Shown piece after piece: positions 50,627-59,705 of a stretch of 64,000 bases of DNA. The stretch is from DATMRS01 sp035566015 (GTDB lineage: Bacteria > Pseudomonadota > Alphaproteobacteria > Sphingomonadales > Sphingomonadaceae). The stretch lies in assembly GCA_035566015.1 (NCBI GenBank), contig DATMRS010000002.1, forward strand, positions 124,001-188,000, given 5' to 3'. The translations under genes were made by a program, and so were the position numbers. How positions within the stretch are numbered: the first letter of the stretch is position 1; each line of letters begins with the position of its first letter. Under the pieces are notes generated by a model. That model made no database searches, was not told the origin of the DNA, and saw nothing but the letters and a program-made list of their open reading frames with translations.

Positions 50627-53206
50627 TCAGCTTCCGAACGTGCGCTGCCACCAACCACGACGCGGCGCGCCTTCGGCGGCGTCCGGCGACGCGGCCGGGC
50701 TCTCCGCATCCGCCGTTTCGACAACGGGCTCAACCTCGGCAGCCGGGGCCGCCGCATCGTCATTGGCGGCCTTCTTCGGGCGACCGCGACGCTTCGGAGC
50801 GGCCGGCGCTTCCTCTTTGGCCGTCTTGGCGGCGGCCGTAGAGGTCTTGGCGGTGGTAGCGGCCTTGCGCGTCCGCTTCGGCTTGGCCGGCGCGGCTTCG
50901 GCAGTCTCCTCCGGCTCAGGGGCGGGTGTCGGTGCTTCCGCTTCCATCGGTACCGAGGCCTCGACGTCCTTGCGCGCGCGCGGACGGCGACGGGCACGCG
51001 GCGCGGGCTTGGCGGCCTCTTCCTCCACCGGCGCGACTTCGGCGGCCTCCGCCTCGGCAGCAGGCGCTTCTTCGGCTGCCGTTTCGGGTTCGGAAGGTGT
51101 TTCCGACGCCTCGACAGCCGTCACCGCCTCGCCATTGTGACGGCGACCGCCACGGCGACCCCGACGACCGCGACGCCGCTGGCCATTCTCCTCCGGCGCA
51201 TTGGTCTCGGCACCCGCCTCAGCCTCGCCTTCGGTTTCCTCGGTCGCCTCCCCGGCTTCCTCGTCACCGGCAGCGGCTTCCTCGCCATTCTGCTCGGCGG
51301 CTTCCCTGTCGTCGCGGCGTCCACCCCGGCGGCGGCGACGGCGGCGGCGGCGGCCACCACGTTCGCCATCGCCATGCTCCTCGCTCTCGGCGCGCGGGGC
51401 CGCCTCGGCGATTTCCTCCTCCTCTTCCTCTTCTTCCTCGAGGATGTCCTCCTCATCCTCCTGATCGATCAGGATCGGGGCGGGCAACTTCGGTGCATGC
51501 TCGGGCGGGGGGCCGGAAACCTCCACCGCCATGCGCGCGCCTTCCAGCGTGCCGTCGGACAGGATTTCGATGACGACGCCGTACCGATCCTCGATCTCGG
51601 CCAGCTCGGCGCGCTTGCGGTTGAGAACGTAGAGCGTCGCTTCCTGGCTTGCCCGCAGTGTCAGTCGCGAGCCGCGGCCACGCGCCGCTTCCTCTTCCAG
51701 CATGCGTAGCGCGGACAGCCCCGCCGAGGAGGCCGTGCGGATCAGGCCGGTGCCTTCGCAATGCGGGCAGGCGCGCGTCGACGCTTCGAGCACGCCGGTA
51801 CGCAGCCGCTGCCGGCTCATTTCGAACAGGCCGAAGCCCGAGATGCGGCCGACCTGGATGCGCGCGCGATCGTTCTTCAGCGCCTCCTTCATCGCTTTCT
51901 CAACCTTGCGGTTGTTCGAGTTCGATTCCATGTCGATGAAATCGATGACGACGAGGCCCGCCATGTCGCGCAGGCGAAGCTGGCGCGCGATTTCATGCGC
52001 GGCTTCAAGGTTGGTCGATAGTGCCGTCTGCTCGATATTGTGTTCGCGCGTCGAGCGGCCCGAGTTGATGTCGATCGAAACTAATGCTTCAGTGGGGTTG
52101 ATGACCAGATAGCCGCCCGATTTGAGCTGGACAATCGGCTGGTACATCGCCGCCAACTGATCCTCGACGCCGAACCGTTGGAAGAGCGGCACCGCGTCGG
52201 CATAAGCGGCCACGCGGCGCGCATGGCTTGGCATCAGCAGCTTCATGAAGGAGCGGGCGGCTCGATAGCCTTCCTCGCCCTCGACGATCACTTCCTCGAT
52301 ATCTCGATTGTAGATGTCGCGGATCGCCCGCTTGATGAGATCGCTGTCACCGTAGATGAGCGCCGGCGCCTCCGAGGAGAGCGTTGTCTCGCGTATCTCG
52401 TCCCACAGCCGGGCGAGATAGTCGAAATCGCGCTTGATCTCGGTCTTGGTGCGCTGCAGCCCGGCGGTGCGGACGATGCAGCCCATCGTCTTCGGCAGGT
52501 TGAGATCGGCCATGATCGATTTCAGCCGCTTGCGATCGGCGGCGTTCGAAATCTTTCGGCTGATGCCGCCGCCGTGCGACGTGTTGGGCATGAGCACGCA
52601 ATAGCGCCCGGCAAGGCTGAGATAGGTGGTAAGCGCCGCGCCCTTGTTGCCGCGCTCTTCCTTGACCACCTGAACGAGCAGGACCTGCCGCCGCCGGATC
52701 ACATCCTGAATCTTGTAACGGCGGCGCAGATTCATGCGCTTGGCGCGCAGGGCTTCCACGGCATTCTCATCGCCGCCGCCAGCCTGCATCGGCCTGGTGC
52801 GCGGGGCATCGCTTTCCTCACCCTCGGCCTCGTCAAGCGCCTCGGCGGGATCGGCATGCTCCTCGTCATGCTCTTCCTCCTCGAACTCCTGCGCGCGCAG
52901 GGCCTCTTCCTCGGCGGCATGCTCCGCCTCCTCGCGAAGCAGGGCGTCGCGGTCTTCCTTCGGGATCTGGTAATAATCGGGATGGATTTCCGAGAAGGCC
53001 AGAAAGCCGTGGCGGTTGCCGCCATAGTCGACGAACGCCGCCTGGAGCGATGGCTCCACCCGCGTCACTTTCGCAAGATAGATATTGCCCTTGAGCTGCT
53101 TGCGCTCGGCGGACTCGAAATCAAATTCCTCGATGCGGTTTCCCTTGACGACGGCAACGCGGGTTTCCTCCCGGTGGCGCGCGTCGATTAGCATGCGCAT
53201 GGTCAT
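50627..53206 (-). CDS. rne: Ribonuclease E, with a GWW C-terminal tail
   Basis: 859 aa. The catalytic half has the S1 domain (KGNIYLAKVTRVEPSLQAAFVDYG, AFSEIHPDYYQIP) carrying an acidic insert, the 5'-sensor/DNase I-like core (LVVIDFIDMESNSN) and the Zn-link CPHCEGTG. The C-terminal 350 residues are low-complexity acidic, Arg- and Ala/Pro-rich scaffold. The protein ends RRGWWQRTFGS, matching the tail that docks PNPase in Caulobacter. It is the main mRNA-decay endonuclease and degradosome scaffold. SD GGAG lies 8 bp upstream of the ATG at 53206. Confidence 0.95.
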   Translation of the reverse strand: MTMRMLIDARHREETRVAVVKGNRIEEFDFESAERKQLKGNIYLAKVTRVEPSLQAAFVDYGGNRHGFLAFSEIHPDYYQIPKEDRDALLREEAEHAAEEEALRAQEFEEEEHDEEHADPAEALDEAEGEESDAPRTRPMQAGGGDENAVEALRAKRMNLRRRYKIQDVIRRRQVLLVQVVKEERGNKGAALTTYLSLAGRYCVLMPNTSHGGGISRKISNAADRKRLKSIMADLNLPKTMGCIVRTAGLQRTKTEIKRDFDYLARLWDEIRETTLSSEAPALIYGDSDLIKRAIRDIYNRDIEEVIVEGEEGYRAARSFMKLLMPSHARRVAAYADAVPLFQRFGVEDQLAAMYQPIVQLKSGGYLVINPTEALVSIDINSGRSTREHNIEQTALSTNLEAAHEIARQLRLRDMAGLVVIDFIDMESNSNNRKVEKAMKEALKNDRARIQVGRISGFGLFEMSRQRLRTGVLEASTRACPHCEGTGLIRTASSAGLSALRMLEEEAARGRGSRLTLRASQEATLYVLNRKRAELAEIEDRYGVVIEILSDGTLEGARMAVEVSGPPPEHAPKLPAPILIDQEDEEDILEEEEEEEEEIAEAAPRAESEEHGDGERGGRRRRRRRRRGGRRDDREAAEQNGEEAAAGDEEAGEATEETEGEAEAGAETNAPEENGQRRRGRRGRRGGRRHNGEAVTAVEASETPSEPETAAEEAPAAEAEAAEVAPVEEEAAKPAPRARRRPRARKDVEASVPMEAEAPTPAPEPEETAEAAPAKPKRTRKAATTAKTSTAAAKTAKEEAPAAPKRRGRPKKAANDDAAAPAAEVEPVVETADAESPAASPDAAEGAPRRGWWQRTFGS

Positions 53207-53731
53207 TAGTATGTCTCCGCGCGCCCGCAGCCGCCCGGGGGCGGTAGGGCGCGATAGGCAGAAGGGACGGGGAAGGCGTCATGATGCCTTCCCTGCTTGT
53301 CCGGTGGTTATGGTGAGGGGTGCGTCTGCCGCCTGCATCACTCCGACGTCCGGCGCCGGATAAAGGCCCCATGCCCACGCGCCGCGATCCTTCAGGGGGC
53401 GTTGCGGGTTCGGGAAACGATAACACATGCAGCTTCAACCTAGATGGCCGACAGAAATCCGTCGTCGGCGCCTGAAATCGGAAGATGGCGTGGAATATGG
53501 AAAATTCCATCCCCGAACGGGTCCCACCTCTCCGGAATGCTACTGCTAGCATCCGCGTCGCAGGGCGGCAACCTAAAGCTGCTGGCGAAAAGCCGCCGTA
53601 ACCGGGGGCTTTTGTGGGCTGGAGTGCAAAGATTTTCTTAACTATGCCAATTTACCACATGGCGAGGAAATCCGCGCGCGGACTATGGCTCGCGCATTGC
53701 CATGGCGAATCATCCGGTTAGAAGGCGGGGT
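53207..53731. other. Divergent rne / amidase control region, nothing identified
   Basis: 525 bp between the divergent rne and amidase starts. The rne side is expected to hold a long 5' UTR because RNase E usually autoregulates its mRNA, but I see no clear conserved structure or a convincing promoter. The amidase side has an AT-rich stretch around 53630-53660. No small gene is supported. Confidence 0.45.
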
Positions 53732-54991
53732 ATGTTGGGAGGGCGTTTCGGTAGGCGGCTGGCGCGTCGTGTTCGATGGGCGGCCGCCATGGTGCTGCTG
53801 GTGCTGGCCATGCCGGGCGTGGCGCCCGCCGCGGTGGTCAGCGGCATCGATATCGACGACGGCCGTATCATCCTCAATTTCGACGCTGTGGTGCGCAACG
53901 CATCCGCCTTCATGCTCGATGCGCCGAACAGGATCGCGGTGGACGTCGAAGGCGTGACGATGAGCAGGCTGTCGGCCGCAGGCGGCGTTGTCGCCCGGCT
54001 CCGCATGGGGCAGCGCGATGGCGAGACGACGCGCCTGGTCTTCGATCTGGCGAAGCCGGCGCTGCTTACCGACGGCCATTTCGCGCCCGATGGGCGTTCG
54101 CTCATCCTATCGGTTCGCGCGGTCGATCAATCGGTCTTCCATCGTGCGGCCAATGGTGCCCGCCGCTTCTTCACCTCGCCGGACGGCACGCGCGTCGCGC
54201 CGCCGAGTCCGGCTGATCGCAGCACGGTGCGCATCCCGCTTAGTCCGTCAAACAAGGTTGCGGGCCTGCCGCTGCCGCCGGTCAGTGGCGCGCGCGGGAC
54301 GGACCGGCCGCTCGTCGTGATCGACGCCGGCCATGGCGGGCACGATCCGGGCGCGATGTCGCCCGACGGCCTGATGGAAAAGGACGCGGCGCTCGCCATC
54401 GCCAAGGCGATCCGCGACGAACTGGTCGAATCCGGGCGGGTGCGGGTGGCAATGACGCGCAGCGACGACCGCTTCCTTGTCCTCTCCGAACGACGCGAGA
54501 TAGCCAGGCGGCTGCATGCGGACCTGTTCATCTCGATCCATGTCGACAGTGCACCCAATACCGATGCACGCGGGGCGACGATCTACACCCTGTCCGAAGT
54601 CTCCTCGGATCGCGTCGCCAGCAACCTTGCGGCGCGCGAGAACCGGGCCGACATATTGAACGGCGTCAATCTGGGCGACGCCAGTTCGGATATCTCGTCG
54701 ATCCTGATCGATCTTGCGCAGCGCGAGACGATGAACGTCTCCGCCGATTTCGCGACGCTGCTGCAACGCGATCTGTCGAACAAGATCCGGTTCCGCACCA
54801 ACTTCCACCGCTTCGCGGGGCTGGTGGTGCTGAAGGCGCCTGACGTGCCCTCGATCCTATTCGAAACGGGCTATATCTCGAACCCCGACGATGTGGCGCT
54901 GCTCTTCTCCAAGAAATATCAGCGCACGATCGCGAAGGGCGTTCGCGAAGCCGTCGAAACCCATTTCGCGCGCCGTCTTGCGAGCAAATGA
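53732..54991 (+). CDS. amiC: N-acetylmuramoyl-L-alanine amidase, AmiC type
   Basis: 419 aa. A Tat/Sec-like N-terminus with several Arg residues and a hydrophobic core ends near APAAVV. An AMIN domain follows (about 45-130, targets the enzyme to the septum), then an Amidase_3 catalytic domain with VVIDAGHGGHDPGA, the zinc-binding FISIHVDSAP and a glutamate in PSILFETGYISN. It removes stem peptides from peptidoglycan so daughter cells can separate. SD AAGGCGGGG supports ATG 53732; an ATG at 53702 lacks one. mrcA begins 69 bp after the stop, same strand. Confidence 0.93.
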   Translation: MLGGRFGRRLARRVRWAAAMVLLVLAMPGVAPAAVVSGIDIDDGRIILNFDAVVRNASAFMLDAPNRIAVDVEGVTMSRLSAAGGVVARLRMGQRDGETTRLVFDLAKPALLTDGHFAPDGRSLILSVRAVDQSVFHRAANGARRFFTSPDGTRVAPPSPADRSTVRIPLSPSNKVAGLPLPPVSGARGTDRPLVVIDAGHGGHDPGAMSPDGLMEKDAALAIAKAIRDELVESGRVRVAMTRSDDRFLVLSERREIARRLHADLFISIHVDSAPNTDARGATIYTLSEVSSDRVASNLAARENRADILNGVNLGDASSDISSILIDLAQRETMNVSADFATLLQRDLSNKIRFRTNFHRFAGLVVLKAPDVPSILFETGYISNPDDVALLFSKKYQRTIAKGVREAVETHFARRLASK

Positions 54992-55060
54992 GCGGATTCG
55001 AGGGCGGAAGCGGCGCAAGTCTGCTGGCAAAACGCCCCGGAAATGCTAGAGCCGCCCCCA

Positions 55061-57571
55061 ATGGACGAGGCCCCGCCCGAAAACCTCCGTATTCGCCTGA
55101 AGCGTGGAGCGCACGGCGCAGCCGCCGTGCTGCGCGACGTCTGGGCATCGAAGCTGGCGCGAATCGCAATTGCCGCGGTTGGCCTGCTGCTGATCGCTTG
55201 GCTGGTTTTCTGGCTGCTCTTCGCGCGCGGCCTGCCCTCGGCGGATCGGCTGCTAGCCTATGAACCGCCGCTGCCCACCAACATACGCGGGATCAATGGC
55301 GCGCCGATCTACAGCTATGCGCGCGAGCGGCGCGTCGAACTCAGCTTCGACGAATTTCCGCCCCTTCTGATTCACGCTTATCTCGCGGCGGAGGACAAGA
55401 CCTTCTTTCAGCACGGCGGCATCGATCTGCCCGGTCTTGCCGGCGCGGTGATCGATTATGTCAGCAAGATTGGCACGGGCCGACGCGCCAAGGGCGGATC
55501 GACGATCACGCAGCAGGTGGCGAAGAACCTCCTCGTCGGCGACGAATATTCGATCCGCCGCAAGATACGCGAGGCGATCCTCGCTTATCGGATTGAGCAG
55601 GTGCTGACGAAGCAGCAGATATTGGAACTGTATCTCAACCAGATATTCCTCGGCCGCAATGCCTATGGCGTCCAGTCCGCCGCGCGCGCCTATTTCGACA
55701 AGGATGTCGACCAGCTCACTTTGCCCGAGGTCGCCTATCTCGCTATCCTGCCCAAGGGGCCGGCCAATTACGATCCGGTGCGCCATCCCGATCGTGCGCT
55801 CGCGCGGCGCAATTATGTGTTGCGCGAGATGCTGGCCAATGGCTGGATCACCGCCGCGCAGCGCGATGCCGCCGCCGCCGCCCCGCTCGGCGCGCTTGCG
55901 CGGGCGCACGTCGCCCATAATGAGAAGAACGGTTATTTCATCGAGGCCGTTCGGCGCGAACTGATTGATCGTTATGGCGAGACGGCCGAGGATGGCCCGC
56001 ACAGCGTCTATGCCGGCGGTCTGTGGGTGCGGACCTCGCTGGACCCGGCGATGCAGACCGCGATGGAGCGGGCGCTGCGCGACGGGCTGGTTCGCTACGA
56101 TCGCGGCAAGGGGTGGACCGGCACGTCGGGCAGGATCGAGCTGGGCGATGGCTGGCCGAACCGCCTTGCCGGCGTGCGCGTCGGCACCGGCTATGACGAT
56201 TGGGTGCGCGCGGTCGTCCTGTCGAGGGGCAGGGGCAGCGCCGAGATTGGCTTTACCGACGGATCGACCGGCACGCTGGCCGCCTCCGCCGCGGCGATGC
56301 CCAAGCGTGGCGTTGGCGGCCACGCCTTCGATTTCCTGAAGCCGGGCGACGTTATCGTCGTCAAGCGCGAGGGCGGCGCGTGGAGCCTGCGCAGCATTCC
56401 CGCCGTTTCGGGCGGCATGCTGGCCGAAAACCCGCATACCGGCCAGGTGCTGGCGATGCAGGGCGGTTTCGACGTTCGCGAATCCTCGTTCAACCGCGCG
56501 GTTCAGGCTTTCCGCCAGCCCGGATCGGCATTCAAGCCGGTGGTCTATGCCGCCGCGCTAGACAATGGAATGACCCCGGCGTCGATCGTCGTCGACGGGC
56601 CGTTCTGCGTCTATCAATCAGCCAAGCTGGGCCAGAAGTGCTTCCGTAACTTCGCCGGCGGCAACGCCGGCCCGCGCACAATGCGCTGGGGCGTCGAGCA
56701 GTCGCGCAACCTGATGACCGTCCGTACCGCGAGCATGACCGGCATGGACAAAGTGGTGGATATGGCGAAAGCGCTGGGCGTCATGCCGCCGGATCATCCC
56801 TATCCGCGCGTGCTGGGCATCTCGCTGGGCGCGGGCGACACGACCGTGCTGCGCATGGTCAACGCTTATTCGATCCTGGCCAATCAGGGGCGTGCGCTCT
56901 CGCCCACCCTGATCGATTATGTGCAGGACCGGCACGGCAAGGTGATCGCGCGCGCCGACACGCGCCCGTGCGAGGGCTGCAACGCCAAGGATTGGAACGG
57001 CAAGCCGATGCCACGCCCCCGCCCGCGCACGAAGCAGGCGATCGATGCGATGACCGCCTATCAGATGCTCCATATCATGGAAGGGGTCGTCAAACGCGGC
57101 ACAGCGCGGGCGCTCAGCGATATGGGACGGCCGCTGTTCGGCAAGACGGGCACCACGACCGGGCCGACCAACGTCTGGTTTGTCGGCGGATCGGCCGATC
57201 TGGTCGCGGGCGTCTATGTCGGCTACGATCAGCCGCGGCCGATGGGCGGCTATGCGCAGGGCGGCACGATTGCGGTGCCGATCTTCAAGCAGTTCGCGCT
57301 GACCGCGATGAAGGATATGCCGGTCGTGCCGTTCCGCGCGCCGGAGGGTATCCGGATGGTGCGGATCGATCGCCGCTCGGGCCGCCGCGTTTATGGTGCC
57401 TGGCCGGGCACCGATCCCAAGGCGGCGGTGATCTGGGAGGCATTCAAGCCCGAAAGTGAGCCGCGCCGCACGATCCGCCGTGACGAGATCGCCAAGCGTG
57501 CCGACGAGGCGGCGGCAGCGCCGCGTAGCGCCGACAGTGATTTCTTGCAAAGAGAGGGCGGGATTTACTAG
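55061..57571 (+). CDS. mrcA: Penicillin-binding protein 1A (bifunctional transglycosylase/transpeptidase)
   Basis: 836 aa. A membrane anchor (about 38-62) precedes a GT51 transglycosylase with AAEDKTFFQHGGID, GGSTITQQVAKNL and RKIREAILAYRIE. The transpeptidase has SxxK as SAFK in PGSAFKPVVYA, SxN as SRN and KTG in FGKTGTTTG. It polymerises and cross-links peptidoglycan. Two ATGs (55043, 55061) are possible; 55061 gives the usual start. It follows the amidase, and prfB follows 68 bp after its stop. Confidence 0.95.
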   Translation: MDEAPPENLRIRLKRGAHGAAAVLRDVWASKLARIAIAAVGLLLIAWLVFWLLFARGLPSADRLLAYEPPLPTNIRGINGAPIYSYARERRVELSFDEFPPLLIHAYLAAEDKTFFQHGGIDLPGLAGAVIDYVSKIGTGRRAKGGSTITQQVAKNLLVGDEYSIRRKIREAILAYRIEQVLTKQQILELYLNQIFLGRNAYGVQSAARAYFDKDVDQLTLPEVAYLAILPKGPANYDPVRHPDRALARRNYVLREMLANGWITAAQRDAAAAAPLGALARAHVAHNEKNGYFIEAVRRELIDRYGETAEDGPHSVYAGGLWVRTSLDPAMQTAMERALRDGLVRYDRGKGWTGTSGRIELGDGWPNRLAGVRVGTGYDDWVRAVVLSRGRGSAEIGFTDGSTGTLAASAAAMPKRGVGGHAFDFLKPGDVIVVKREGGAWSLRSIPAVSGGMLAENPHTGQVLAMQGGFDVRESSFNRAVQAFRQPGSAFKPVVYAAALDNGMTPASIVVDGPFCVYQSAKLGQKCFRNFAGGNAGPRTMRWGVEQSRNLMTVRTASMTGMDKVVDMAKALGVMPPDHPYPRVLGISLGAGDTTVLRMVNAYSILANQGRALSPTLIDYVQDRHGKVIARADTRPCEGCNAKDWNGKPMPRPRPRTKQAIDAMTAYQMLHIMEGVVKRGTARALSDMGRPLFGKTGTTTGPTNVWFVGGSADLVAGVYVGYDQPRPMGGYAQGGTIAVPIFKQFALTAMKDMPVVPFRAPEGIRMVRIDRRSGRRVYGAWPGTDPKAAVIWEAFKPESEPRRTIRRDEIAKRADEAAAAPRSADSDFLQREGGIY

Positions 57572-57639
57572 GCCCCGCCGCGAGCGAAGCGGGCTCGTCC
57601 CGCGCCGCTCGCCATGATGTTCTTGTGGAGTTTTCGAAG

Positions 57640-58767
57640 ATGCGCGCCGAGGCGCAAGCCCATGTCGACCAGATCAACGATGCGCTGGCCCTCCTGCGCC
57701 GGTTCCTCGATTGGGATCGCGCGCTCCGGCGGCTCGATGAACTGAACGCGCGCGTCGAGGATGCGGCGCTGTGGGACGATCCGAAATCGGCCCAGGCGCT
57801 GATGCGCGAGCGTCGTCGGCTCGATGAGGCGATCGGCGCGACGCGCGCGATCGAGAGCGAGCTGAACGATACGGTCGAGCTGATGGAGATGGCGGAGGCC
57901 GAAGGCGACAGCGCCATGGTGGACGAGGCTGTGGTTAGCCTCGGCGGGCTTGCCGAACGGGCCGAGCGCGACAAGGTGGCGGCGCTACTCGCGGGTGAGG
58001 CCGACGCCAACGACACCTATATCGAGGTGAACGCTGGCGCGGGCGGCACCGAAAGCCAGGACTGGGCCGAAATGCTCCAGCGCATGTATACGCGCTGGGC
58101 GGAGCGGCACGGCATGAAGGTCGAGCTGGTCGATTATCATGCGGGCGAGCAGGCGGGGATCAAGTCCGCCACGCTGATCCTGAAGGGCGAGAACGCCTAT
58201 GGCTATGCCAAGACCGAGAGCGGCGTGCATCGCCTCGTCCGCATCAGTCCCTATGACAGCTCCGCCCGGCGGCATACCAGCTTCGCCAGCGTCTGGGTTT
58301 ATCCCGTGATCGATGACAGCATCGATATCGACGTGCAGGAAAAGGACCTGAAGATCGATACCTATCGTTCGTCGGGCGCGGGCGGGCAGCACGTCAACAC
58401 CACCGATTCGGCGGTACGAATCACCCATATTCCGACGAACATCATCGTCGCCTGCCAGACGCAGCGCTCGCAGCACAAGAACCGCGCCGAGGCGATGAAG
58501 CAGCTCAAGGCGCGCCTCTATGAACTGGAGCTTCGCAAACGCGAGGAGGAGGCGATGGCCACCAACGCCACCAAGTCCGACATCGGCTGGGGGCACCAAA
58601 TCCGATCCTACGTCCTTCAGCCCTATCAGTTGGTGAAGGACCTGCGCACCGGCGTCACGTCCACCGCGCCGTCGGACGTTCTGGACGGCGCTCTCGATCC
58701 GTTCATGGCGGCGGCGCTCTCGCAGCGCGTCACCGGTGAGACGGTGGATGTCGAGGATGTCGACTGA
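57640..58767 (+). CDS. prfB: Peptide chain release factor 2
   Basis: 375 aa. RF2 terminates translation at UGA and UAA. The GGQ catalytic motif is in RSSGAGGQHVNTTDSAVRIT. The stop-codon tripeptide region reads SPY in RISPYDSSARRHTSF, where E. coli has SPF; I believe this is common in alphaproteobacteria. There is no in-frame UGA near codon 25, so no programmed frameshift operates here. SD TGGAG spaced 9 bp supports ATG 57640; a GTG at 57625 is in frame but overlaps the SD. The methyltransferase gene starts 1 bp after the stop. Confidence 0.95.
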   Translation: MRAEAQAHVDQINDALALLRRFLDWDRALRRLDELNARVEDAALWDDPKSAQALMRERRRLDEAIGATRAIESELNDTVELMEMAEAEGDSAMVDEAVVSLGGLAERAERDKVAALLAGEADANDTYIEVNAGAGGTESQDWAEMLQRMYTRWAERHGMKVELVDYHAGEQAGIKSATLILKGENAYGYAKTESGVHRLVRISPYDSSARRHTSFASVWVYPVIDDSIDIDVQEKDLKIDTYRSSGAGGQHVNTTDSAVRITHIPTNIIVACQTQRSQHKNRAEAMKQLKARLYELELRKREEEAMATNATKSDIGWGHQIRSYVLQPYQLVKDLRTGVTSTAPSDVLDGALDPFMAAALSQRVTGETVDVEDVD

Positions 58768-58768
58768 G

Positions 58769-59500
58769 ATGGCATTGGCGATGCCTGTCACGATGCGATG
58801 GACCGCCGCGCTGATGGCGTTAGCGCTCGCCGCATGTCATGGCGGGCAGCCGATGGCGGACGAGGATGTGCCGTCCAAGGCCTTCCCGCCCGCCGATCGC
58901 CCGGTCGCCCCGATCGTCACCAGTCGCTTCTCGACCGAGGAAGCGCGCGATCGGCTGCGCGAGGCGGACAGGGTGATGAACCGCTCGGGCGTGAAGCGGG
59001 GCATGACCGTCGCCGATATCGGCGCGGGCGAAGGCTATTATACCGTACGCCTCGCCGCGCGGGTCGGCGCCGACGGCAGGGTTCTCGCGCAGGATGTCGT
59101 TCCGGCGGTGCGCGATAAGCTGGCCGAGCGCGTCAATCGCGAGCGGCTGGACAATGTCAGCGTGAAGCTGGGCGAGCCGGCCGATCCCAAATTGCCGGCG
59201 CACAGCTTCGACCGCATCTTTCTCGTCCACATGTATCACGAGATCGGATCGCCCTACGAATTTCTGTGGCGGCTGCGGCCCGCGCTGATGCCGGACGGTG
59301 AGGTGGTGGTGGTCGATTCGGATCGGCCGACCTCGCAGCATGGCACGCCGCCCGCTTTGCTCGACTGCGAGATGCGTGCCGTCGGCTATGAGCGGGTGGG
59401 CGGCGAGCCGCTGTCGGTGAACGGCTATATCGCGCTCTATGCCGCCAAGGGGCCACGCCCCGCGCCGGAGGCGATCAAACCCTGCCATATGGCCGATTGA
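58769..59500 (+). CDS. Class I methyltransferase with lipoprotein signal
   Basis: 243 aa. The N-terminus is a signal sequence ending in a lipobox (LAAC in ALALAACHGG), predicting lipidation at that Cys. It continues into a Rossmann methyltransferase with VADIGAGEGYYTVRLAARVG, VLAQDVVP, IFLVHMYHEI and VVVVDSDRP. SAM is normally cytoplasmic, so an exported methyltransferase is unexpected; perhaps it uses the fold for something else. It is nearly coupled to prfB (1-bp gap). Alternative start at 58793 keeps the lipobox. Confidence 0.82.
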   Translation: MALAMPVTMRWTAALMALALAACHGGQPMADEDVPSKAFPPADRPVAPIVTSRFSTEEARDRLREADRVMNRSGVKRGMTVADIGAGEGYYTVRLAARVGADGRVLAQDVVPAVRDKLAERVNRERLDNVSVKLGEPADPKLPAHSFDRIFLVHMYHEIGSPYEFLWRLRPALMPDGEVVVVDSDRPTSQHGTPPALLDCEMRAVGYERVGGEPLSVNGYIALYAAKGPRPAPEAIKPCHMAD

Positions 59501-59545
59501 GGGCGGGGCGCTTTGCCGCCGCTTGTCGAGATTAGCAACCATCAC

Positions 59546-59561
59546 CCCGACGAAAGTCGGG
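59546..59561. repeat. REP-like hairpin 1
   Basis: Perfect palindrome CCCGAC/GTCGGG (59546-59551 and 59556-59561) with a GAAA loop, first of three hairpins in the gap between the convergent methyltransferase and porin genes. The ACCCCGACGAAAGTCGGG type is familiar as a dispersed palindrome in sphingomonads. Confidence 0.6.
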
Positions 59562-59608
59562 CCCATGGATTCGGCTCGCTTTCTTATCGATCGGACCGCC
59601 GCCTAAGG

Positions 59609-59628
59609 ATTCCGGCTTCCGCCGGAAT
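59609..59628. repeat. REP-like hairpin 2
   Basis: Arms ATTCCGGC (59609-59616) and GCCGGAAT (59621-59628) with loop TTCC. It is followed by GACGG, which resembles the start of the third hairpin's arm. Confidence 0.65.
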
Positions 59629-59665
59629 GACGGATGGGCATATGTGTGGGAAAATCAGGACGTTC

Positions 59666-59691
59666 GTCATCCCGGCGCAAGCCGGGATGAC
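59666..59691. repeat. REP-like hairpin 3
   Basis: The longest of the three: arms GTCATCCCGGC (59666-59676) and GCCGGGATGAC (59681-59691), perfect 11 bp, GCAA loop. The last five bases before the loop match hairpin 2's CCGGC. This GTCATCCCGGC type is a common repeat in many alphaproteobacteria. It lies 15 bp before the porin stop and may also stop transcription from both sides. Confidence 0.75.
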
Positions 59692-59705
59692 GAGAAGGGG
59701 CAGGA

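Noticed and set aside
57614..57700. Programmed frameshift at the start of prfB
   Set aside because: No CUUUGAC-type slippery site or in-frame UGA is present; a single continuous frame with SD explains the gene.
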